Positions 1 to 8,076 of a stretch of DNA of 64,000 nucleotides are shown here, one piece after another. A model generated the notes under the pieces. It saw only the letters and a list, made by a program, of their open reading frames with translations, was not told where the DNA came from and searched no databases. The first letter of the stretch is position 1; each line of letters opens with the position of its first letter. Source of the DNA: Dyadobacter jiangsuensis. Its GTDB lineage: Bacteria > Bacteroidota > Bacteroidia > Cytophagales > Spirosomataceae. The stretch lies in assembly GCF_003014695.1 (NCBI RefSeq), contig NZ_PYAS01000002.1:186001-250000 (forward strand). The letters run 5' to 3'. Position numbers and translations under genes: made by a program.

Positions 1-1059
1 CTGGCTCGTCGCTTCGAGGACTTTGCCGTCGGAGTTCATCAGTTGAACCGTCAACGTGTACAGGTTCGGCGTTTCTGCGCTCCATTTGGCAGGGTTAGGC
101 ACGGGCATTTCGGCGCGTATGGCCCCTTCTTTACCCATTTCAAGCGTGCCCACCATCTGGCTCACCGGGGTAGTTACTACCGCTTTCGAGGCATCATATA
201 ATGTGAAAAGCACCTGGTGCGCGTGAATGGGCTGTTCGCCGTAATTTTTTACATATGCGCTCAGTTTCAGCGTGGCATGCTCGTGGTTGGCATCCAGGAT
301 TGTTCTTACAGAATAATCGGTTAATACGACTTTGGGCAGAAGCAGCAGGTCCACATCGCGGAAAATGCCCGAAAGCCGCCAGTAGTCCTGGTCTTCGAGA
401 TAGCTGCCGTCCGACCAGTTGATCACTTCCACCGCGAGGTTGTTTACTCCGGCCTTCACATCCTCCGTCACATCGAATTCGAACGGGGTCATGCCATCCT
501 CGTGATACCCGATCGCGACGCCGTTCAGCCATACATAGCAGGCCGATTGCACGCCTCCGAAATGCAGGAATACCTGTTTGTCCTTCAAATCCTGCGAAAC
601 TGTGAAAGTTGTGCGGTACATCCCCACGGCATTGGTATCGGCGGTAATGCGGGGCGGTGTGGCTTTGAACGGGTGTTTGATATTGCTGAAAATCGGGCGG
701 TCGTATTTGCGGCCCTCGCGCGCACCTACGACCTGCCAGTTGGACGGTACGGGGATATTGTCCCAGCCCGCATCGGCGATTTTGGGATCATAGAAATTCA
801 GTTGCGCTTTCGAAGGATGCTGCGCCCATTTGAATTTCCAGGTACCATTCAGCGACTGTACGAAAGGCCCTTTTTTGTCCATGGCCAACGCGGCTTTTTC
901 CGTCGCATATGGGAAGAAATCGGCGCGGGGCTTTTCTGTATTGATGCTGATCACCTGCGGGTCCTGCCATTCGGGAATGGCCTGGGCGTGAACCGTGTGG
1001 TTCAGAATTTGTATTAAAAAAAGTAGTACCGGAAATCCGCAACGGGTAGAGAATTGCAT
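1..1059 (-). CDS. GH2 family beta-galactosidase, N-terminal part (cut by window edge)
   Basis: The N-terminal 353 residues of a large glycoside hydrolase family 2 enzyme are read from the ATG at 1059 down to base 1 with no stop; the catalytic TIM barrel lies outside the window. A signal peptide (about residues 1-26, ending HAQA) is followed by the family jelly-roll sugar-binding domain. Its hallmarks are SLNGTWKFKW, PVPSNWQ, GMYRTTF, FGGVQSACYVWLNG, GYHEDGMTPFEFD and the DQDYWRLSGIFRDV stretch, then the start of the immunoglobulin-like domain (LTDYSVRT). Enzymes of this type remove terminal beta-galactosyl residues, and the signal peptide implies a periplasmic or surface site. It is divergent from coaX, with 177 bp between the two starts. 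The family call is firm; the substrate is inferred. Confidence 0.9.
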   Translation of the reverse strand, partial: MQFSTRCGFPVLLFLIQILNHTVHAQAIPEWQDPQVISINTEKPRADFFPYATEKAALAMDKKGPFVQSLNGTWKFKWAQHPSKAQLNFYDPKIADAGWDNIPVPSNWQVVGAREGRKYDRPIFSNIKHPFKATPPRITADTNAVGMYRTTFTVSQDLKDKQVFLHFGGVQSACYVWLNGVAIGYHEDGMTPFEFDVTEDVKAGVNNLAVEVINWSDGSYLEDQDYWRLSGIFRDVDLLLLPKVVLTDYSVRTILDANHEHATLKLSAYVKNYGEQPIHAHQVLFTLYDASKAVVTTPVSQMVGTLEMGKEGAIRAEMPVPNPAKWSAETPNLYTLTVQLMNSDGKVLEATSQ

Positions 1060-1236
1060 ATTACTTTCTGTGGTGATATTGGTGCGGTGCTTTGTTTGAA
1101 TGCAGGGCGAGCACGCGTTTTTATTTCGGAGGTTAAAATTAGGTATAATCAAAAAGAAACGGACGCAAAACCGGGGTACCATGAAGTTTTATTTGAAGAA
1201 TGCCTTTATTTTGCCTCTACATGTAAATTCTCTGTT

Positions 1237-2004
1237 ATGCTGTTAGCCGTCGACCTTGGCAATACCGACACTGTTTTCGGGCTTCATGATTCCGGTAACT
1301 GGGAGCACATCTGGCGGATGCGCTCGTTGGTGCAGGAAAACGAAGCGCATTACGAGTCGAAGCTCCGGCTGCATTTCCTGGAAGCCGGGTTGTGGTTTGG
1401 GGATGTGGAAACGGTGGTACTGAGCAGCGTCGTGCCTGCATTGACGCCCGTGATACTGAGAATGCTCCGCTCGCTGTTCGGCGACGGTGTGATCGTGGTC
1501 GGGCCGGAGATTTATCCTGCATTGTCTATCGAAATCGATCATCCGCATGAAATCGGCGCGGACCTGATCGCCAATGCGGTAGCAGTATCGACACGATATA
1601 AGGAAAATTGTGTGGTGGTCGATTTTGGCACTGCATTGACATTCACGACTGTTTCCAAAGACAGCAAGATTCTCGGCGTAGCCATATTACCGGGTCTGGT
1701 CACCGCTGTAAAAGCCTTGTTTGCCAACACGGCACAATTACCAGAAGTGCCGCTTCAACTGCCGCCATCGGCCATCGGGAAGAATACCGTGGAAGCTATT
1801 CAGGCGGGTATTCTGCTGGGTTATGAAGGGCTGGTCAAATCGCTTTTGGGGCGCATACGCGCAGAGCTTGGAGGCGAATGCATTGCCGTAGCGACGGGAG
1901 GCTTGTCGTCTATCATTGATACGCTGCGCGACGAGTTCATCGAAATCGACAGAAAGTTAACATTGGACGGCCTGCGCATTATCGGCGAAAGTCTCAGGGC
2001 TTAG
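1237..2004 (+). CDS. coaX: Type III pantothenate kinase
   Basis: This enzyme phosphorylates pantothenate with ATP, the first step of coenzyme A synthesis, in the cytoplasm. The 255-residue length fits the CoaX family. Visible motifs of the ASKHA fold are the phosphate-binding loop DLGNT at residues 6-10, HEIGADLIANAVA in the middle, the second phosphate loop VVDFGTALTFT and the C-terminal ATGGLSSII. The reading frame is open upstream to 1054, but the start at 1237 (MLLAVDLGNT) places the first beta-strand where the family has it. The 3' end overlaps the convergent gene at 1994 by 11 bp. Like other type III kinases it should be insensitive to CoA feedback and need a monovalent cation; that is family knowledge. 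Confidence 0.93.
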   Translation: MLLAVDLGNTDTVFGLHDSGNWEHIWRMRSLVQENEAHYESKLRLHFLEAGLWFGDVETVVLSSVVPALTPVILRMLRSLFGDGVIVVGPEIYPALSIEIDHPHEIGADLIANAVAVSTRYKENCVVVDFGTALTFTTVSKDSKILGVAILPGLVTAVKALFANTAQLPEVPLQLPPSAIGKNTVEAIQAGILLGYEGLVKSLLGRIRAELGGECIAVATGGLSSIIDTLRDEFIEIDRKLTLDGLRIIGESLRA

Positions 2005-2392
2005 TTTTGAAATATCCTTCTTCAATTAAAGGCAAATCGGAAACCGGCTGGTTATATAAATACACCCAACAATCCCTGACCACCTCCTGACTATCCCTGA
2101 CAGGAACGACTTTTCTAAGATACAAACTGGCCGACTCATCTTCCATAACATCCTCATATTCATCCAGTTCTTTGAGTATTTCGAGGGAATGTAACTGATA
2201 AATCTCCCCGTGCACGGGCGTAGGCGCATCGGGCTCGTACAACGCGCCCGGGTACCACTCTACGCGGAACAATTTTCCATTGAAATACCCTTTTCCTATA
2301 TAGTTTGAAGACAACCGGAGCTTCCGTGCATAGGGGTTGTCAAAAGCCTGCATCAAAGTGCCGTAAGTGAATAAATTATATAACTTTTCCAT
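1994..2392 (-). CDS. Gamma-glutamylcyclotransferase-like (AIG2/GGCT fold) protein
   Basis: A 132-residue cytosolic protein of the AIG2/gamma-glutamylcyclotransferase fold. It begins with the diagnostic FTYGTLM substrate-binding loop (residues 8-14), carries GYFNGKLFRV and WYPGALY in the next strands, and has LKELDEYEDV, whose acidic residues occupy the place of the catalytic glutamate. Members of the fold release 5-oxoproline from gamma-glutamyl amines or peptides, but the true substrate varies and cannot be read here. The gene is convergent with coaX, overlapping it by 11 bp; no operon partner is visible. Confidence 0.8.
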   Translation of the reverse strand: MEKLYNLFTYGTLMQAFDNPYARKLRLSSNYIGKGYFNGKLFRVEWYPGALYEPDAPTPVHGEIYQLHSLEILKELDEYEDVMEDESASLYLRKVVPVRDSQEVVRDCWVYLYNQPVSDLPLIEEGYFKTKP

Positions 2393-2485
2393 TCTGCTGG
2401 CAGAAGATCAGAAATTCCGCTTAATGCAGAACTGTATTTTTCTTATATTTACATGTAAGCTTCTTCATTATACTAATATACCGTT

Positions 2486-3946
2486 ATGTACGAAAAGAAT
2501 CTTGGTACAAAACAAAAAGCACTAAGGATCAACCTCGACCGCCGGATCTACGGATCGTTTGCGGAAATCGGGGCGGGTCAGGAAACGGCGGCTTACTTTT
2601 TCAAAGCCGGCGGCGCATCCGGAACCATCGCTAAGACGATGTCGGCCTACGACATGACGTTCAGCGACGCGATATACGGGACAGAGGAGGGCGGACGATA
2701 CGTGGTAGAATCCCGACTGATGAAAATGCTCAACCGCGAGTACAACCTCGTAGAAAAGCGGCTCTCGGAAAAACGCGGTGTCGACAGCACCTTTTTTGCC
2801 TTCGCAAACACAGTTGTAGCCCTCAATTTTCAAAAAACAAACGAATCACACGGCTGGATCGGTCTTCAATTCCAGCTCACGCCCATGGGCCCCACGAACT
2901 ACGTCGTGATCCACGTGCGGATGCGCGATGATGAGAATATCCTGCAACAGCAGGCGCTCGGGATCATCGGTGTAAACCTGATTTACGGTTGCTACTACTA
3001 TTACAAGTCGCCTGAAATATTGCTCATGTCGCTGATGGACGATCTGACGATCGACCGGATAGAGATCGATATGGTGCGTTTCAGCGGCCCTGATTTTGCC
3101 AAAGTGGATAACCGCCTCATGAGCCTGCGGCTGGTGAAGAATGGTTTTACGGATGCGGCATTGTTCGGCAGCGACGGCGGTGTTTTGCAGCCTTCCGAGG
3201 CATTGTACAAAAAGCACATCCTCATGATGCGCGGCCGCTTGCGCCCGATCACGAATGTGCATATCGACCTGATCAGCAATGGTCAGCGGCAGTTCCTCGC
3301 CGAAGAAGATGTGGATGAGTCGAAAGTGGTGCTCATTTCAGAGCTCACATTGCACAACCTGAAAGCCGGGGACCGCGATATCGACGAAAAGGACTTCCTC
3401 GACCGCGTGGATATTCTCTGCTCGCTGGGGCATATGGTAATGATTTCCAACCACCATGAATATTACCGGTTGGTGGCGTACTTGTCGCGATTGACGAAAC
3501 TGAAATCCGGTTTGTTGCTCGGTAGCCCGAATTTGCAGGATATTTTCGAAGAAAAGCATTACCAGTTCCTGCAAGGCGGCATTCTGGAGTCCTTCGCGAC
3601 GTTGTTCAGCCGAAAGGTGAAATTGTACATTTACCCTACGTTGCAGCCCGATGGTTCGGTTTACAGCTGTGAGAACTTCCGCGTGCCGGATCACTTACGG
3701 CCGTTGTTCCAGTATCTGATTGTAAATGACAAGATCGAGGATATTAAAAACTACAATACCGAGCACATGCACATCACGACCGACCTCGTACTTGAAATGA
3801 TCAAGCGCGGTGAGCCGGGGTGGGAAAAGCTGGTGCCGGAGAATGTTGCCCAGATGATCAAGGAGAAGTCGCTTTTCGGCTTGCCTAGTGAGAATAATTA
3901 TGTGGATACCGTGAAGCAGATTCACCAGGCTGTGGGGAATTTGTAG
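2486..3946 (+). CDS. Conserved Bacteroidota protein of unclear function
   Basis: A 486-residue soluble protein without signal peptide or membrane segments. I recognise the family as widely conserved in Bacteroidota, where homologues carry inconsistent names (nicotinate-nucleotide adenylyltransferase, TonB-dependent receptor). Neither name is supported here: there is no HxGH nucleotidyltransferase motif near the N-terminus and no beta-barrel. Distinctive stretches are MSAYDMTFSDAIYG (about residues 52-65), TTFFAFANTV-like STFFAFANTVV, ESHGWIGLQFQ, a region rich in tyrosines (YGCYYYYKSPE), VLISELTLHNL, MVMISNHHEYYRLV and the YIYPTLQPDGS segment. Spacing to the next gene is 52 bp, but a palindrome there suggests separate control. 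The conservation of the protein is likely; its function is unknown. Confidence 0.75.
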   Translation: MYEKNLGTKQKALRINLDRRIYGSFAEIGAGQETAAYFFKAGGASGTIAKTMSAYDMTFSDAIYGTEEGGRYVVESRLMKMLNREYNLVEKRLSEKRGVDSTFFAFANTVVALNFQKTNESHGWIGLQFQLTPMGPTNYVVIHVRMRDDENILQQQALGIIGVNLIYGCYYYYKSPEILLMSLMDDLTIDRIEIDMVRFSGPDFAKVDNRLMSLRLVKNGFTDAALFGSDGGVLQPSEALYKKHILMMRGRLRPITNVHIDLISNGQRQFLAEEDVDESKVVLISELTLHNLKAGDRDIDEKDFLDRVDILCSLGHMVMISNHHEYYRLVAYLSRLTKLKSGLLLGSPNLQDIFEEKHYQFLQGGILESFATLFSRKVKLYIYPTLQPDGSVYSCENFRVPDHLRPLFQYLIVNDKIEDIKNYNTEHMHITTDLVLEMIKRGEPGWEKLVPENVAQMIKEKSLFGLPSENNYVDTVKQIHQAVGNL

Positions 3947-3976
3947 GAACGGCATTAAATATTGATTGATCTTAGC

Positions 3977-4008
3977 TTTTGGACATAAATTCTCGTTTAT
4001 GTCCAAAA
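3977..4008. promoter_or_regulatory. Perfect 13-bp inverted repeat spanning the start codon of the Nramp-like gene
   Basis: The arms TTTTGGACATAAA (3977-3989) and TTTATGTCCAAAA (3996-4008) are exact reverse complements around a 6-nt spacer. The ATG start (3999-4001) lies in the right arm. The site could be a repressor operator over the promoter and start region, or an mRNA hairpin that hides the start codon. A TAGCTTTTG stretch overlapping the left arm (3973-3981) resembles the Bacteroidota -7 box with one extra base. The repeat is certain; its role is inferred. Confidence 0.7.
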
Positions 4009-5321
4009 TTTTATCCCCGCCTACCACATTCGTGGGCAGGCTCAAATATCTCGGGCCCGGTTTCATTCTTTCGGCTGCTATCGTAGGTTCGGGCGAACTC
4101 ATTGCTACCACCGCATTAGGCGCCAAAGCCGGCTTCGTCATGTTCTGGCTCATTATTCTGAGCTGCCTTGTCAAAGTCGCATTGCAGCTGGAATTTGGTA
4201 AGAACGCTATTTACACCGGCACATTCATTATGCACAACTTCAACAATCTGCCGGGGCTAAGGCTCGGCAAGGCGCATTGGAGCATTTGGCTGTGGCTTTC
4301 TTTGCAGGGGTTGAAACTGTTGCAAGTGGGTGGCATTGTCGGAGGTGTCGCTATCGTGCTGCATATGGCATTCCCGCTCATTTCCGTCAATTTTTGGGCG
4401 ATCATTTCAGTGCTGATCACTTCTTTCTGGGTTTATAAGGGCAATTATGGCGCGGTTGAAAAAGGCTCACTTGTGATGATCATTCTCTTTACGGCCATCA
4501 TCCTCATATCCGTCATTTCGCTTCAATGGACTCAATATGCCATCACCTGGCCGCAGTTTGAAAGCGGGTTACAGTTTTCGCTGCCTACCGCGCTGGTCGC
4601 GACGGCGTTCGGGGCATTTGGCATTACAGGCGTCGGGGGAGATGAAATTATGTATTACAATTACTGGTGTATCGAAAAAGGCTACGCCGCTTACACCGGC
4701 CCGAACGACGGCACAAAAGAATGGTCTGAGCGTGCCAAAGGCTGGTTTCAGGTCATGTACCTTGATGCCGTATTGTCGATGGTGGTCTATACCATTGTAA
4801 CGGCCGCGTTTTATCTCCTGGGCGCTGCGGTACTGCACACGGGCGGTGCTGTACCGGAGGGTTACCAGATGGTCGATACCCTATCCCGCATTTTCACGGA
4901 AACGCTCGGTCCCTGGGCGAAGAACATATTTCTGATCGGTGCATTCTTTGTGCTCTATTCCACATTATTTACTGCCGCTGCGAGTTGGGCGAGGGTTTGG
5001 AGTGATGCTTTCGGACAGATCGGCTGGATGAAGTTCGGCTCGGAGCAGGAGCAAAAGCGGAGTATCGGCATTATGTCCTGGGTACTGCCTATTGCCTGGT
5101 GTTTGTTGTTCCTGTTTTTCCAGGCGCCGGTGAGAATGGTAATACTCGGAGGCATCGCGACTTCCGTACTGTTACTGCTTGTCGTATATGTCTCGCTCGT
5201 ATTTCGTTATCGCAACTTGCCGATCGCATTGAAACCCTCGACGATGTACGATGTATTTTTCTGGATTAGTGTGCTTTCGATCCTGTTTGTAAGCGGGTAT
5301 GGTATTGTTCAAATTATTTAG
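3999..5321 (+). CDS. Nramp-family (NRAMP-related) metal ion transporter
   Basis: A 440-residue inner-membrane protein with about 11 hydrophobic segments, of the Nramp superfamily. The N-terminal segment reads YLGPGFILSAAIVGSGELIATT, and the middle segment ATAFGAFGITGVGGDEIMYYNYW. Canonical Mn/Fe transporters have DPGN in helix 1 and an MPH-type motif in helix 6; both are absent. The protein therefore belongs to the divergent Nramp-related branch, and transport of another cation is possible. The frame is open upstream to a TTG at 3966, but the ATG at 3999 gives the expected short cytosolic leader. That ATG sits inside a perfect inverted repeat, which suggests control at transcription or translation initiation. 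The superfamily is firm and the substrate unknown. Confidence 0.85.
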   Translation: MSKILSPPTTFVGRLKYLGPGFILSAAIVGSGELIATTALGAKAGFVMFWLIILSCLVKVALQLEFGKNAIYTGTFIMHNFNNLPGLRLGKAHWSIWLWLSLQGLKLLQVGGIVGGVAIVLHMAFPLISVNFWAIISVLITSFWVYKGNYGAVEKGSLVMIILFTAIILISVISLQWTQYAITWPQFESGLQFSLPTALVATAFGAFGITGVGGDEIMYYNYWCIEKGYAAYTGPNDGTKEWSERAKGWFQVMYLDAVLSMVVYTIVTAAFYLLGAAVLHTGGAVPEGYQMVDTLSRIFTETLGPWAKNIFLIGAFFVLYSTLFTAAASWARVWSDAFGQIGWMKFGSEQEQKRSIGIMSWVLPIAWCLLFLFFQAPVRMVILGGIATSVLLLLVVYVSLVFRYRNLPIALKPSTMYDVFFWISVLSILFVSGYGIVQII

Positions 5322-5454
5322 GAGAGAATAGTACTTAATTTCAAATGAGTAGTACTTTTTGATAGCGAACGAATAAGGGAGTTACTTCTGAATTTCGTCT
5401 AACTGATTGCCGGTCAGGTAAAATACATTCTTTCGAAATCCTAAATTCTTTCAT

Positions 5455-6762
5455 ATGGACAAACCAAACGAAGTATCGAGAAGAAACTTTATCAAAAACA
5501 CAACAGGCGCCGCGGTTGCACTTTCCATTCCGGCCATTATTCCTGCGAGTGCATTTGGCGCGAACGACCGCGTACGCGTAGCGGTGCTGGGCGTTAACGG
5601 GCGTGGGCAGAGCCATATTTCGGGTTTTAATGCCCTGAGCAATGTGGAAGTAGCCACGCTCTGTGATCCCGATAACAACATTTTGCAAAAGCGGGCACAG
5701 GAATTCGAGCAAAAGACCGGCAAGAAGGTCAAAACTGAAAACGATCTCCGCAAAGTTTTTGATGACAAAACCATCGACGCTGTGAGTATCGCCACACCAA
5801 ATCACTGGCACGCATTGGCGGCAATCTGGGCTTGCCAGGCTGGAAAGGACGTGTATGTCGAGAAGCCTGGCTGCCATAACCTCCACGAAGGCCGCAAGCT
5901 GGTCGAAGCGGCTCACAAATATAAAAGAGTAGTGCAGCATGGGGTCCAGCTTCGCAGTTCGGAAGCATTGAAGGAAGCGGTGAAACACCTCCGCGACGGG
6001 TTGATTGGAAACGTCTATATGGCCCGCGGTCTGGTATACAAATGGCGCCCGGACATTGGCGATAAAGGTACCGAGCCAATTCCCGCAGGTCTCAATTACG
6101 ACCTTTGGACAGGCCCCGCGGAAATGAAGCCATTCTCCCGCAACTACGTGCATTACGACTGGCACTGGCATTGGAACTACGGCAATGGCGACATCGGTAA
6201 CCAGGGTATCCACGAAACCGACATGTGCATGTGGGGCCTCGGCGTGGAATCATTCCCGGACAAGATCACGTCCTCCGGCGGCAAATTCCTCTGGAACGAC
6301 GCCAAAGAAACGCCCGAAGTACTGAGCTCTTCATTTGTGTATACCAAAGAAAAGAAGATTATCGAGTTTGAAGTACGGCCATGGATGACGAACGACGAAG
6401 GCGGGGTAGGTATTGGTAACATCTTTTATGGTTCGGAAGGTTATATGGTGGTGAAAGGATATGACTACTACGAAACCTTCCTGGGCAAAGACAAAAAAGC
6501 CGGCCCATCGCGCAAAGCCGGAGGGGATCACTATAAGAATTTCATTGACGCGGTGGTAGCCAAGGATCCAAAGCTGCTTAATGGGCCGGTTGAAACAGCG
6601 CATTTATCGTCGGGTCTCGCGCATTTGGGCAACATCGCCTACCGCGTCGGTCGAGCATTAACATTCGACAACAAGACGGAGAAATTTGTGGGAGATGACG
6701 AAGCTAACAAGCTGCTGACGAGGAAATACCGCTCGCCTTATGCGCTGCCGCAGGTGGTGTAG
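5455..6762 (+). CDS. Tat-exported Gfo/Idh/MocA family oxidoreductase
   Basis: A 435-residue NAD(P)-dependent oxidoreductase. The N-terminus has a twin-arginine signal (SRRNFIKNTTGAAVAL, about residues 7-22, then a hydrophobic stretch ending near SAFGAN), so it is probably exported folded with its cofactor. The Rossmann glycine motif is VAVLGVNGRGQSH (about residues 42-54). The family catalytic region reads VEKPGCHN (about 135-142), and GNQGIHETDMCMWGLG carries the active-site histidine and aspartate region. Such exported members act on sugars or sugar derivatives in Bacteroidota, but the substrate cannot be deduced. It stands alone between the Nramp-like gene and the toxin-antitoxin locus. 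Confidence 0.9.
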   Translation: MDKPNEVSRRNFIKNTTGAAVALSIPAIIPASAFGANDRVRVAVLGVNGRGQSHISGFNALSNVEVATLCDPDNNILQKRAQEFEQKTGKKVKTENDLRKVFDDKTIDAVSIATPNHWHALAAIWACQAGKDVYVEKPGCHNLHEGRKLVEAAHKYKRVVQHGVQLRSSEALKEAVKHLRDGLIGNVYMARGLVYKWRPDIGDKGTEPIPAGLNYDLWTGPAEMKPFSRNYVHYDWHWHWNYGNGDIGNQGIHETDMCMWGLGVESFPDKITSSGGKFLWNDAKETPEVLSSSFVYTKEKKIIEFEVRPWMTNDEGGVGIGNIFYGSEGYMVVKGYDYYETFLGKDKKAGPSRKAGGDHYKNFIDAVVAKDPKLLNGPVETAHLSSGLAHLGNIAYRVGRALTFDNKTEKFVGDDEANKLLTRKYRSPYALPQVV

Positions 6763-6797
6763 GCGAGGCATTGATTTGATTTAATAATTGTTCACGG

Positions 6798-6822
6798 AAA
6801 AGTTCTCTTTATGAGAACTTTT
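6798..6822. promoter_or_regulatory. Inverted repeat upstream of higBA, probable operator
   Basis: The arms AAAAGTTCTC (6798-6807) and GAGAACTTTT (6813-6822) are exact reverse complements with a 5-nt spacer, 19 bp before the toxin start. A TATATTCA sequence (6825-6832) resembling the -7 promoter box follows directly. Its position fits an operator for the HigA-type antitoxin, as these loci autoregulate. It could also act as a weak terminator for the upstream oxidoreductase gene, although no uniform T-tract follows. Confidence 0.6.
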
Positions 6823-6841
6823 CTTATATTCACACACTTGT

Positions 6842-7174
6842 ATGAAAGTACATTTGATTAGAAAAGAGAGCATTGCAGGATTTGTCGCGGATCATGCTCG
6901 AAGTGCGTCATCGTTTGACGAATGGCGCAATAGATTGAAAGGAGCAAATTGGAAAGCTCCGGAGGATATCCGAGTCAATTATCCGACGGTAGATTTTCTC
7001 GGCAATGGATGTCCCCGGGTAGTGTTTGATATCGGCGGCAACAATTACCGCATGATTTGTAAATATGTATTTGGAAAAAGTTTTGTGCGCTTATATGTGA
7101 GCTGGATTGGCACTCATGCTGAGTATACGCATTTATGTAAACGTGGACTGCAATATTCTATAAATCAATTCTGA
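6842..7174 (+). CDS. higB: HigB-type mRNA interferase toxin
   Basis: A 110-residue basic protein of the HigB toxin family (RelE-like fold), which cleaves mRNA on the ribosome. Family features visible are the N-terminal MKVHLIRK strand, FDEWRNRLKGANWKAPEDI, VFDIGGNNYRMIC in the core strand, and the C-terminal VRLYVSWIGTHAEYTHLCK, which carries the basic and histidine residues used by this fold. The gene is followed after one base by its antitoxin, giving the toxin-first order typical of HigBA. A palindrome immediately upstream is the likely autoregulatory operator. Confidence 0.9.
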   Translation: MKVHLIRKESIAGFVADHARSASSFDEWRNRLKGANWKAPEDIRVNYPTVDFLGNGCPRVVFDIGGNNYRMICKYVFGKSFVRLYVSWIGTHAEYTHLCKRGLQYSINQF

Positions 7175-7175
7175 C

Positions 7176-7604
7176 ATGGGAGAGCTGAAATATAAGGTCA
7201 TTAAGACCAGGGAACAATACTACGAATATTGTAACGAGTTGGAAAGACTAGATGATTCAGGAGAGTCCGAGGGGAAATATCAGGACGAAGCTGAGCTCTT
7301 AATGGTGCTCATCGAACATTACGATGCAGCGCACACTATTTTCAAAGGTGAGTTTGATCCTGTTGAATTGCTCAAATCACTCATGAAGGATCATAAGATG
7401 AAAGCTAAGGACATTGCCGAGTTGCTGAATGTCAGCAAAGGTTACGTGTCCGAGATTCTTAACTACAAAAAGGGAATGTCTAAAGATGTCATCCGCAAGC
7501 TGGCCACGCGTTTTGCGATGCGGCAGGAGGCATTCAACCGCCCTTACCGATTGGAGGGTGAAAGAATGATGGAGGAAGAGCAGGAAGAAGCTGTTTTGCA
7601 GTGA
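7176..7604 (+). CDS. higA: HigA-type antitoxin with helix-turn-helix domain
   Basis: A 142-residue protein that should neutralise the preceding HigB toxin and repress the operon. The N-terminal half (residues about 1-60, EQYYEYCNELERLD) is acidic and probably the toxin-binding part. An XRE-type helix-turn-helix occupies about residues 66-120: LLKSLMKDHKMKAKDIAEL then LNVSKGYVSEILNYKKGMS, with the recognition helix in the second half. The tail EEEQEEAVLQ is acidic. The start lies 1 bp after the toxin stop, so translation is probably coupled. Antitoxin length and HTH position fit HigA from Bacteroidota. Confidence 0.9.
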   Translation: MGELKYKVIKTREQYYEYCNELERLDDSGESEGKYQDEAELLMVLIEHYDAAHTIFKGEFDPVELLKSLMKDHKMKAKDIAELLNVSKGYVSEILNYKKGMSKDVIRKLATRFAMRQEAFNRPYRLEGERMMEEEQEEAVLQ

Positions 7605-7628
7605 ATATTAATTAAAACCACTATATCC

Positions 7629-8000
7629 ATGAATCACTATCAGGAAATCACACGCTATCTCGACAATGCGCGGGAGATTTTGAGTACGAAGGCAAATAAG
7701 GAAGGCCAAGTGTACAAAGACGTTAAGTACGTGCAAATGGCGTCAGGAACAGCTTACAATGCTGCACTGATGATTGCGGATGAATATTTAAGGAAGAAAG
7801 AGGGGGCGAAGTTCACAAAGCCCAGCAGCATTGACGAATACCGTCTCCGGTTGAATAAACACAACAAAACTTTGATGGCTTAACTGAACCAGGCTTACGA
7901 CCTGCTGCATTTAGCAGGTTATTATCATGCTACGCCTTCCGTGCGAACGATTAAGCAAGGTATGGAAGCTGCGCAGAAAATGCTGGCATTAATTGCTTAG
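7629..8000 (+). pseudogene. DUF5618 family protein gene interrupted by an in-frame TAA
   Basis: The first 84 codons from the ATG at 7629 encode a helical protein ending KHNKTLMA, then a TAA at 7881-7883. The same frame continues without a break (LNQAYDLLHLAGYY to KMLALIA) to a TAG at 7998-8000. The full 123-codon product matches my recollection of DUF5618, in which the second part is present. The stop codon sits where homologues have an aromatic residue just before AYDLLH, so TAT/TAC to TAA is the simplest origin. The gene follows higA by 24 bp and may share its transcript. Whether the 84-residue fragment has a role, or the stop is read through, is not known. Confidence 0.75.
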
Positions 8001-8024
8001 AATTACATTCAGTGGAAACAAAAA

Positions 8025-8055
8025 AACGGCCGACAGGTAATTCCTGCCGGCCGTT
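8025..8055 (-). terminator. Terminator of the accBC operon
   Basis: A 13-bp stem with one mismatch (AACGGCCGACAGG, 8025-8037, against 8043-8055) and a 5-nt loop. On the minus strand it is followed by an uninterrupted T-run (the A-run at 8020-8026), as expected downstream of accC. Confidence 0.85.
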
Positions 8056-8076
8056 TGCTATCTATTGCGAGGCTCT

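Noticed and set aside
502..1017. A 171-codon plus-strand frame at the left edge
   Set aside because: It is antisense to a well-supported GH2 coding frame and has no recognisable family features.
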